This document shows, in pieces, positions 34,935-42,755 of a DNA stretch of 64,000 bases (position 1 is its first letter; every line of letters starts with the position of its first letter). A program made the position numbers and the translations under genes. The notes under the pieces were generated by a model. The model worked only from the letters and a program-made list of their open reading frames with translations, ran no database searches and was not told where the DNA came from. The stretch spans positions 40,701 through 104,700 of the forward strand of contig CAYTMU010000007.1 of the NCBI GenBank assembly GCA_964438975.1, in the 5' to 3' direction. The stretch is from Chryseosolibacter sp964438975. GTDB lineage: Bacteria; Bacteroidota; Bacteroidia; Cytophagales; Cyclobacteriaceae.

Positions 34935-36092
34935 ATGACCAAGAAAACACTTCGCATCGGATTAGTAGGATGCGGTTTTATGGGCCGCACTCACTCCAAC
35001 GGCTATAATCGTATTCGCAATTTTTTCCCTGAACTCCAGTATGTTCCTGAATTGAAGGCTGCTTGTTCACGCAACACTGAAAAAGTGAAGGCCTTTGCCG
35101 AGCAGTGGGGATATCAGTCTTATGAAACTGATTGGAGGAAGCTGATTGAGCGAGATGACATTGATGCAATTGACATATGTACGCCGAATGATACACATGC
35201 TGAGATCGCGATTGCTGCGGCAGCAAGGGGCAAGATGATCCTTTGTGAGAAGCCGCTTGCCCGGTCAGTAGAGGAGGGCCAGAAAATGGTTGACGCTATT
35301 GAAAAGGCGAAGGTCGCGAACACCGTGTGGTACAATTACCGGAGAATTCCTGCCGTTACATTGGCGAAACAGATCATCGAATCCGGCAAACTCGGACAGA
35401 TCTTCCACTTCCGGGCAAACTTCCTGCAGGACTGGACGATCAGTCCGGATCTGCCACAGGGGGGAACAGGTACGTGGCGACTGGATGTCGACGCGGCTGG
35501 TTCCGGGGTCACCGGCGACCTCCTCGCTCACTGTATCGACACTGCGATGTGGCTCAACGGGGCGATCAAGGATGTCTCCGCGATGACGGAGACCTTTGTA
35601 AAGGAACGTGTACACGCTGAAACCGGCAAGAAGCAAAAGGTCGGTATAGATGACGCGTGTATATTTCACTGTCATTTCGAGAACGGCTCACTCGGACTTT
35701 TCGAGTCTACGCGTTATGCTCGTGGTCACAAAGCCTTATATACGTTCGAGATCAACGGCGAGCACGCGTCGATCCGCTGGGATTTGCATGATATGAACAG
35801 ATTGGAGTACTTTGATCATCGGGATGAGTCAATCGTCAGAGGCTGGCGTTCAGTGCTTGTCACAGACGGTGATCAACCGTACATGGATCGCTGGTGGGTT
35901 CCGGGCCTGATCGTCGGGTATGAGCACACCTTCGTTCACCAGGCAGCAGACTTCCTCAAGTCGCTGGAGGCTGGCGAGCAATGCCACCCCACGTTCCGCG
36001 ATGCCTTGGAGACACAGAAGGTCTGTGAAGCGGTGATCGAGTCGGCGAGATCCCGGAGCTGGCAGGACACCAACGCGAAGGCTATGGGATAG
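34935..36092 (+). CDS. Gfo/Idh/MocA family NAD(P)-dependent sugar oxidoreductase
   Basis: The 385-residue enzyme has an N-terminal Rossmann domain with GLVGCGFMGRTHSNGY at residues 9-24 and the family CEKPLARS motif near residue 98, where the Lys is catalytic in related enzymes. The C-terminal half is the alpha/beta substrate domain. There is no signal peptide, so it is cytoplasmic. Members oxidise or reduce sugar hydroxyls, often at C3, which fits the DUF1080-containing neighbourhood. It probably acts with the TIM-barrel protein encoded just upstream. Confidence 0.9.
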   Translation: MTKKTLRIGLVGCGFMGRTHSNGYNRIRNFFPELQYVPELKAACSRNTEKVKAFAEQWGYQSYETDWRKLIERDDIDAIDICTPNDTHAEIAIAAAARGKMILCEKPLARSVEEGQKMVDAIEKAKVANTVWYNYRRIPAVTLAKQIIESGKLGQIFHFRANFLQDWTISPDLPQGGTGTWRLDVDAAGSGVTGDLLAHCIDTAMWLNGAIKDVSAMTETFVKERVHAETGKKQKVGIDDACIFHCHFENGSLGLFESTRYARGHKALYTFEINGEHASIRWDLHDMNRLEYFDHRDESIVRGWRSVLVTDGDQPYMDRWWVPGLIVGYEHTFVHQAADFLKSLEAGEQCHPTFRDALETQKVCEAVIESARSRSWQDTNAKAMG

Positions 36093-36136
36093 CGTCTGCC
36101 GCGAACAGAGCAATAAGAACGTTTTAACTGAAGTCT

Positions 36137-38236
36137 ATGAGATTGAGATGCATGATTATCGCTGTTTTCGTGTCCGGACTTGGTGTAAACCTCCACGCGC
36201 AACAGCCGTTTCAGGCCGATACTGTCAAGGCTAGTTTGTTCGATAACGGAAAGATGTGGACGTTCGAGTTGCCTCCGGTCGACTATTTCGAGGAAACCTA
36301 TGAACTCGATGTCACGCCGGAGTGGCTGGAGGCTGTGCGCATGTCGGCGTTGCGTTTTGCAAACTGGTGCTCAGCGTCGTTTGTCTCAGCCGACGGTCTG
36401 GTCATGACAAATCACCACTGCTCCCGCGATGTTGCCACGCGCGTTGAGAAGGCGGGCGAGGATCTGCTCAACAAGGGTTTTTACGCGACATCACTCCAGG
36501 AAGAGAGACGTATCCCCGACCTCTTCGTCGATCAACTCGTGATGATCGAAGACATCACAGAGCGTGTACAGCGGGAATTTGATAAGGGTAGTTCCGATCA
36601 GGAGAAACTTGCTCTGCGAGCCGCGGAATTTGAACGGATCAAAACAGAGTATGCCGAGCGCGAGGGCTGGAAGGATCTCGTCATTCAACCAGTCACTCTC
36701 TACCAGGGTGCGCGGTACTCGCTATATGGATTCCGCAGATTTACCGACGTGCGGTTAGTGCTCATTCCGGAAATGGCAGTGGGATATTTCGGTGGCGATT
36801 ACGACAACTTCACATACCCGCGCTATTGCCTCGATTTTACGTTCTTCCGTGTGTATGATGATGATGGCAAGCCATTCAAGCCGAAGTATTACTACAAGTT
36901 CAATCCCGATGGTGTCAAAGACAACGAGCCGGTATTTGTAGTCGGCAATCCGGGGCGAACTAATCGCCAGGCAACGGTTGCCATGTTAGAATACTACCGC
37001 GACGTGTCGCTACCTGCGATACTCGACCTTGTTGGCTCGCGCTCTAAAATACTCCATGCGTACAATGAGAAGGCGCAGAGTGATAGTATTATGAATCTTG
37101 CTTTTGGGTGGGATAATACGTTGAAAGCCTACGGAGGTCAGCTGGACGGCCTCCGCGATCCGTATATCATGGCCCGACGGACGGCGTTCGAGAAGCAATT
37201 CCGAACCACCATCGCCAGCAAGGGGAAGTATCCTGAAACCGGTATTCAGTCGCCCCTAAAGATATGGGATGAGATCGCGGAGGCGCAGACTGAAGTCGGC
37301 GACATATACTACGAGACGTTGTTGTTCTCGCCACCCCAGTTGTTCAATTCCCGTACTTTTGATCTGGCGTTCTCGCTGAACCGGTATGCGTTGTTAAGTG
37401 GAAGCAAGGAGGCAGCTGCCGAGGCGATCAGGAAATCCGTTACACAGGATTACGTATTTACACCGGAAGTGGAAAAGGGCTATCTGGAGGCTCATCTTCG
37501 TGAGGCGGAGAGGTATTTCGGTGGTAGGGACGCCTATGTCATGGCAGCCAGTGAATACGGAAATGCTGATGTAGCAGCGGCCACGCTGTTAAAGAATACG
37601 AAGGTTCAGGATCTGAAATTCCGGAACGATTTGCTTACCAAAGGTCCGAAGAGTATCGAAAGATCGAAAGATCCAATGATCCAGCTGACGCGCATAGCTG
37701 CACAACGCTACACCAAAGCGGAGGCTAGAATGGAACAGGTTAACGCCCGGCTTGCCGGCCTTCGAGCGCGACTGTCTTTGCTGTTATACGATGCCTACGG
37801 GAGCGTAATACCGCCGGATGCCACGTTCTCTCTTCGCCTCGCTGACGGGGTGGTGAAGTCATACGATTACAATGGCACAAAGGCACCCCTCTCCACGACT
37901 TTCTATGGTATGTATGACAGGTTTCATTCTTTCGACGGCAAATTTCCCTGGGAACTACCGGAGCGATGGAAAAATCCGTCGCCGGAGTTTCTTAGACAGC
38001 CTGTGAACTTCATTTCAACGAATGACATTACCGGAGGAAACTCCGGTAGCCCGGTGATCAATCGCAACCGCGAAGTCGTAGGACTCGCGTTTGATGGAAA
38101 CATGGAAAGCTTGCCGGGAAGTTATATCTATATGCCGGAGCGAAATCGCACGGTATCGGTGCACGTGGGAGGCATCGTCGCGAGTTTAAAGTATATCTAC
38201 GAAGCGGATCGCCTTATTGAAGAACTGAAGCGATAG
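36137..38236 (+). CDS. S46 family dipeptidyl-peptidase (DPP7-like)
   Basis: This 699-residue serine exopeptidase is exported (signal ending LHAQ) and removes dipeptides from peptide N-termini in the periplasm. The triad region is intact: His94 in TNHHC, the Asp region GGDYDNFTYPRY and Ser636 in TGGNSGSP. The residue 18 positions after the Ser is Gly (FDGN), which in Porphyromonas enzymes distinguishes DPP7 (hydrophobic preference) from DPP11, which has Arg there and prefers acidic residues. I infer DPP7-like specificity. Its role within a sugar-oxidation cluster is unclear; it may be an unrelated passenger, 44 bases after the oxidoreductase gene. Confidence 0.92.
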   Translation: MRLRCMIIAVFVSGLGVNLHAQQPFQADTVKASLFDNGKMWTFELPPVDYFEETYELDVTPEWLEAVRMSALRFANWCSASFVSADGLVMTNHHCSRDVATRVEKAGEDLLNKGFYATSLQEERRIPDLFVDQLVMIEDITERVQREFDKGSSDQEKLALRAAEFERIKTEYAEREGWKDLVIQPVTLYQGARYSLYGFRRFTDVRLVLIPEMAVGYFGGDYDNFTYPRYCLDFTFFRVYDDDGKPFKPKYYYKFNPDGVKDNEPVFVVGNPGRTNRQATVAMLEYYRDVSLPAILDLVGSRSKILHAYNEKAQSDSIMNLAFGWDNTLKAYGGQLDGLRDPYIMARRTAFEKQFRTTIASKGKYPETGIQSPLKIWDEIAEAQTEVGDIYYETLLFSPPQLFNSRTFDLAFSLNRYALLSGSKEAAAEAIRKSVTQDYVFTPEVEKGYLEAHLREAERYFGGRDAYVMAASEYGNADVAAATLLKNTKVQDLKFRNDLLTKGPKSIERSKDPMIQLTRIAAQRYTKAEARMEQVNARLAGLRARLSLLLYDAYGSVIPPDATFSLRLADGVVKSYDYNGTKAPLSTTFYGMYDRFHSFDGKFPWELPERWKNPSPEFLRQPVNFISTNDITGGNSGSPVINRNREVVGLAFDGNMESLPGSYIYMPERNRTVSVHVGGIVASLKYIYEADRLIEELKR

Positions 38237-38248
38237 CGTCTGTATTCC

Positions 38249-38337
38249 GGGTGGCGGATTGATGGCGTTGTGTTTTTAGTTTCATGTTTTTTTTCCAATT
38301 TAAGGCTCTTTATTTAAGACAGAGCCTATCCGCCACC
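38249..38337 (+). promoter_or_regulatory. Nested inverted repeats just upstream of the 38340 start codon
   Basis: GGTGGCGGAT at 38249-38258 pairs perfectly with ATCCGCCACC at 38328-38337. Directly inside its right arm a second hairpin, AGGCTCT at 38303-38309 with AGAGCCT at 38321-38327, stacks on it. The right arms end 2 bases before the ATG at 38340. No T-run follows, so it is not a standard terminator. If transcribed, it would fold the leader up to the start codon and could control translation; as DNA it could be a regulator site. Confidence 0.5.
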
Positions 38338-38339
38338 AT

Positions 38340-41300
38340 ATGAGAATCGTTTGTCCACAGTTGACACTAGCGTTGTGTTGCATCCTGCTGTACACATCCT
38401 GTACCGAAAAGTCTAACCAAGCATCTGAGGAAGGTCGTTTCGATGGCCCGAAGTTCCGGGAGCACATACGGTCAACGACTGCCCGTACACCCGAGGAACA
38501 GCGTGCTGGCTTTGTGTTGCCTGACGGATTCGAAATTCAATTGTATGCTTCAGAGCCGGATATCGGCAAGCCGATCAATCTGACATTCGACGCGAAAGGC
38601 CGGATGTGGGTTACCCAGTCATTCGAATATCCCTTTCCTGCTAAAAGGGGCGAGGGGAAAGATCGGATCTCGGTCCTCGAGGATACCGATGGGGATGGTA
38701 CTGCTGACCGGTTCACCCTGTTCAGCGACACCTTGAACATTCCCATTGGGATTTATCCATTGCTCGATGGTGCTGTGGCCTATAGTATTCCAAATGTCTA
38801 TCGCTTTGCCGATGCTGACAATAATGGCAAAGCAGACGTCGGAAAAGTGATCCTCGGCCCGTTTGAGCATCGCGACACACACGGCATGGTCAACAATTTC
38901 TTTCGTGGTTACGATGGCTGGATTCACGCGTGTCATGGGTTCACCAACAGATCAACTGTAGCGGGGTCAGACGGTGACTCCATTGTGATGACCTCGGGTA
39001 ATACCTTTCGTTTTCGCCCCGATGGCAGCAGAGTTGAACACATGACCCATGGGCGAATCAATCCTTTTGGCCTTGCGTATGATGAAAGGGGGTATTTGTA
39101 TTCTACCGACTGTCACACGTCTCCGTTGTATCAGCTTATTCGCGGTGCCGACTATATGCAATGGGGTAAGGAGGAGGGGATGGGTTTTGCACCGGATATG
39201 AAGGCGCTGGAAAAGGAGGCTACCGCCCTCGCGGGTATTGCGTACTACGCCGACAAACATTATCCCAAGGAATATCAAAGCAATTTTTACATCGGTGACG
39301 CGGTGGCGTCGAGGGTGTACCGAAATTCATTTGTATTTCGGGAGTCAACTCCGGTGGGCAAGCTTGAGGAGGAGTTCGTTCTCAGCGATGATCCGTGGTT
39401 TCGGCCGGTAGATGTTAAGTTGGGTCCGGACGGAGCTCTTTACATCGCCGACTTTTACAACAGCATTATCGGGCACTATGAGGTGCCGCTGGATCATCCG
39501 CAGCGCGATCGGGTTCGCGGGCGGATATGGCGGGTGACATACAAGGGCGCCGCTAATGATCCACTTGACTTGACCGCAGCGTCGGTTGATGATCTGATCA
39601 CAGCAATAGGGCATGATAATCTGATTGTCCGGTTTGGTGCTGCCGACCAGCTTGTCGAACGTATCGGGCAGCCTGCTTCTGGCCGAGTGCTGACCCTTAT
39701 TAATAGCAAGGACGTGAGCGGACGTGAATATATTCACGCACTGTGGGTATTGCATCGGCTCAATGCTTTGACCGATGACCTGATTATCCGTTCTGCATCT
39801 CATCAGGATCCACTCATTCGTGTGCACATCCTCCGCGTCCTCATGGAGAAGGATATTGACGGATCACGTTATTTCGACCTTGTATCAAAAGCGACTGCCG
39901 ACAATGATCCGCATGTGCGGCGCGCAGCTACCGAGTTGCTTGTGAAATTCCCCGGGATGCCTGCCGTTGAGCAAACACTTGCAATGCGACATAAAGTGTC
40001 TGCGGAAGATTCGCACCAGCTATATACGACAAGGCTTGTACTTCGGAATCTGCTTCGGAATGAATCGGTAATGGCGGATGTTCTTGCGCGCGATTGGGAT
40101 GTTCGCGATGCGTCAGCGCTTGTCGACATTATGGTGGGTGTGCCGCTGAGTGATGCTGGCAGGTTCCTTGCACGTTACATACAGGAATCCGACTGGGAAG
40201 GGGAGCGCCTTGTTCGTCAGTATGAACACATGGCCCGGTTTATTCCACAGACGGAACTGGCGAGCGCTATCTCGGCGGCGCAAACCAGAAGCGCAGACGA
40301 CGTCGATCTCCAATACCTGGCGTTTAAGGGAATTCAGCAGGGGATTGCCCAAGGAGGACGGCAGGAGAACGCTCCGTTCGAATCATGGGGCAAACAACTC
40401 GCGGCGAAATTGCTCGAAATGTATCCTGCTGGAACGTCCGCAGACTCCAAGGACGTGTTCGCTCGTCAACGATTCGCTGCGGAGGTCGCGGGCAAATACA
40501 AGATGCGGAAACTTGAACCTGCAATGCTTGCATTTTTCAATGGAACCACGGAGGATGTCGACACTCGCATTTCTGTGTTGCACTCGCTACTAATACTGGA
40601 CGCGAAGCAGCACGCCGTAGTGGCTCGACGTATATTGGAAGAGTCAAACCCTCCCCGGTTTAAGAACCGGGTGGCTTCTCTTCTGGGAGATCTGCCAGGA
40701 CCCGCTACCAATGCTGTTCTTGCGGACGTTAAGAATGCACCTCCCGAGTTACAGTCGTCCGTAGCCGTAGCACTTGCATCGACGTCCGACGGGCGCGAAA
40801 TCCTCCTGCAGAAGGTGCGGGCCGGCGATCTTTCCCCGCGTACGCTCTTGCAACCGCGCGTAAAGGAACGCTTGTCGCAGAATATTTCACCGAAGCAGGA
40901 GCAGGAGTTTGAAGCCATCACGTCCAAGCTGAAGCCTGGAGCCAAAGAGCGACAGGTGTTGATCGATACGCGACTCATCGCGTTCAGTACGGCTGAGGGA
41001 GCCACAGTTGAACAAGGTAAGGAAGTATATAAGGAAAACTGCGCAGCGTGTCACTCGATCGGTGGAATTGGCGGAGCTATCGGCCCGCAGCTCGACGGAG
41101 TAGGAAAGTGGGGCGCTCGCGCGCTGGCTGAGAAGATCATCGATCCGAATAGAAATGTTGCGGAAGCTTTTCGCGTGTATACCATCAATACGAAGGACGG
41201 ACGTATCTTAACCGGACTGTATCGCCGTGGTGAGGGGGAGGTACTCATTTTTGCCGATATTGCCGGCAAGGAGTTCTCTGTGGCGAAGGATGATATCGCA

Positions 41301-41408
41301 GGAAAAAAGGCATCTGAGTATACATTGATGCCAGACCACTTCGGGGACGTGTTGTCGCAGGATGATTTCGACACGTTGCTCAATTACCTGCTAAGCCTTC
41401 AGAGTTAA
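38340..41408 (+). CDS. PVC-type beta-propeller/HEAT/cytochrome c lipoprotein (large form)
   Basis: The 1022-residue lipoprotein (signal ending LLYTSC) repeats the layout of the 28062 protein with a longer HEAT region. The propeller at about residues 60-400 contains calcium-loop-like DTDGDGTADR and DADNNGKADV and ends in GRIWRVTYKG. HEAT-like repeats run to about 860. The C-terminal cytochrome domain has heme motif C901AACH905 and GGAIGPQLDGVGKWG. It is a probable membrane-anchored periplasmic dehydrogenase or electron carrier; no cofactor besides heme is evident. A structured leader precedes it, and the FG-GAP gene follows after 44 bases. Confidence 0.88.
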   Translation: MRIVCPQLTLALCCILLYTSCTEKSNQASEEGRFDGPKFREHIRSTTARTPEEQRAGFVLPDGFEIQLYASEPDIGKPINLTFDAKGRMWVTQSFEYPFPAKRGEGKDRISVLEDTDGDGTADRFTLFSDTLNIPIGIYPLLDGAVAYSIPNVYRFADADNNGKADVGKVILGPFEHRDTHGMVNNFFRGYDGWIHACHGFTNRSTVAGSDGDSIVMTSGNTFRFRPDGSRVEHMTHGRINPFGLAYDERGYLYSTDCHTSPLYQLIRGADYMQWGKEEGMGFAPDMKALEKEATALAGIAYYADKHYPKEYQSNFYIGDAVASRVYRNSFVFRESTPVGKLEEEFVLSDDPWFRPVDVKLGPDGALYIADFYNSIIGHYEVPLDHPQRDRVRGRIWRVTYKGAANDPLDLTAASVDDLITAIGHDNLIVRFGAADQLVERIGQPASGRVLTLINSKDVSGREYIHALWVLHRLNALTDDLIIRSASHQDPLIRVHILRVLMEKDIDGSRYFDLVSKATADNDPHVRRAATELLVKFPGMPAVEQTLAMRHKVSAEDSHQLYTTRLVLRNLLRNESVMADVLARDWDVRDASALVDIMVGVPLSDAGRFLARYIQESDWEGERLVRQYEHMARFIPQTELASAISAAQTRSADDVDLQYLAFKGIQQGIAQGGRQENAPFESWGKQLAAKLLEMYPAGTSADSKDVFARQRFAAEVAGKYKMRKLEPAMLAFFNGTTEDVDTRISVLHSLLILDAKQHAVVARRILEESNPPRFKNRVASLLGDLPGPATNAVLADVKNAPPELQSSVAVALASTSDGREILLQKVRAGDLSPRTLLQPRVKERLSQNISPKQEQEFEAITSKLKPGAKERQVLIDTRLIAFSTAEGATVEQGKEVYKENCAACHSIGGIGGAIGPQLDGVGKWGARALAEKIIDPNRNVAEAFRVYTINTKDGRILTGLYRRGEGEVLIFADIAGKEFSVAKDDIAGKKASEYTLMPDHFGDVLSQDDFDTLLNYLLSLQS

Positions 41409-41452
41409 ATGAAAACTCTCTGGAGTGCCCCGGATTTCCCATTTCAACCACT

Positions 41453-42667
41453 ATGATGATGAAGATGAAGTACGTCTTGATTCCTGTAATTGTAGCTGTG
41501 ACGAATAGCTGCGGTAGCGGTAACGCTGAACGGAACGATGATTCGACGCCGGCGTCTGAGGAGCGCCGAGAGATCAGTTTTCGAAAGCACGTTTTGACCC
41601 AGGATTTTATTTCTGAGGGAGTGGCAGTTGCCGACGTCGATCGGGATGGTGTGGTCGATGTGATGGCCGGCGCCTATTGGTTCAAAGCGCCGGAATGGCA
41701 ACGCCATGAGATCTTTCCGGGCCAGGTCTTCGATGGAGGAAAAGAGTACTCCAACTCATTCCTGAACTTTCCTCTCGATGTAAACCTGGACGGTTGGGTA
41801 GACCTCGTCCTGATCGATTTTCCCGGAAAGGTTGGTCTTTGGTATGAGAACCCTCGAAATGAATCGGGGCATTGGACCAGACATTTGATTCATGACACGG
41901 TTGAGATTGGAAATGAGTCACCTGCTTTTGTAGATGTAGATGGTGACGGGCGCAAAGATCTGGTCTGCGCAGATTCGAAAGAGAAGCAGATGGTATGGCT
42001 ACGAGCGCCTACGTCGAAGGAAGAAACATCATGGACCAGGTACACGATCAGCGATAAGGGTGTGCCGGGTACTGACAGGTTCTCTCACGGGCTTGGCTAC
42101 GGTGATGTAAACGGAGATGGCCGTAATGACGTAATCATCAAGCAGGGCTGGTGGGAAAGCCCCGAGAACCCAATGCAACCCAATTGGACTTTCCACCAGG
42201 CTCCCCTTGGCGAAGATTGTTCGCAGATGCATGTACTCGATGTGAACGGAGATGGATTGAACGATGTCATCAGCGCCTCTGCTCATCGCTACGGTATCTG
42301 GTGGCACGAACAACTTCCGCCAGATGCAGGAGAACCTGGATGGCGGACGAATGAGATCCACAGGGAGACTTCTCAAACTCACTCTTCTTACCTCGTTGAT
42401 ATCGATCAGGACGGGGATCCTGATCTTGTCACCGGCAAGCGGTTCTTTGCTCATAATAATTCGGATAAAGATCCGGGAGGACATGACCCCGCTATCCTGT
42501 ACTGGTTTGAACTGACACCCGGAAAAGTCCCGTACTTTGTTCCGCATGTAATCGACAACGACTCTGGATCTGGGCTTAATCTGGTGGTCGAAGACATCAC
42601 CGACGATGGCTTGGTAGACATCGTGGTCGCAAACAAGAAGGGCGTTTTCGTTTTTGAGCAATGGTAG
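41453..42667 (+). CDS. FG-GAP/VCBS repeat lipoprotein, predicted seven-bladed propeller
   Basis: The 404-residue lipoprotein (signal ending VTNSC) has seven calcium-loop repeats of the form DxDxDGxxD: VADVDRDGVVDVM, DVNLDGWVDLV, FVDVDGDGRKDLV, YGDVNGDGRNDVI, VLDVNGDGLNDVI, LVDIDQDGDPDLV and VEDITDDGLVDIV. Seven such units predict one closed integrin-like propeller. Proteins of this kind often accompany PVC-type cytochromes and bind carbohydrate or protein partners; no catalytic residues can be assigned. It is the last gene of the accessory locus, 44 bases after the 38340 gene. Confidence 0.85.
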   Translation: MMMKMKYVLIPVIVAVTNSCGSGNAERNDDSTPASEERREISFRKHVLTQDFISEGVAVADVDRDGVVDVMAGAYWFKAPEWQRHEIFPGQVFDGGKEYSNSFLNFPLDVNLDGWVDLVLIDFPGKVGLWYENPRNESGHWTRHLIHDTVEIGNESPAFVDVDGDGRKDLVCADSKEKQMVWLRAPTSKEETSWTRYTISDKGVPGTDRFSHGLGYGDVNGDGRNDVIIKQGWWESPENPMQPNWTFHQAPLGEDCSQMHVLDVNGDGLNDVISASAHRYGIWWHEQLPPDAGEPGWRTNEIHRETSQTHSSYLVDIDQDGDPDLVTGKRFFAHNNSDKDPGGHDPAILYWFELTPGKVPYFVPHVIDNDSGSGLNLVVEDITDDGLVDIVVANKKGVFVFEQW

Positions 42668-42698
42668 CGTGACAGAGCCACAACCCGAATTCTTTACG

Positions 42699-42706
42699 TA
42701 ACTTCG
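42699..42706 (+). promoter_or_regulatory. Candidate -7 promoter element for uvrA
   Basis: TAACTTCG matches TAnnTTTG except for one base and lies 49 bases before the ATG at 42756. A transcript starting just after it would begin around 42712, which favours the ATG at 42756 over the in-frame GTG at 42714 as the uvrA start. Confidence 0.4.
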
Positions 42707-42755
42707 CGCCTCCGTGTCGTCAGCGGCGCGGTCCACCAACAATATTATCCGGGGC

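Noticed and set aside
38249..38337. Terminator of the S46 peptidase gene
   Set aside because: The inverted repeat is not followed by a T-run and ends next to the next start codon, which fits a leader or operator better.
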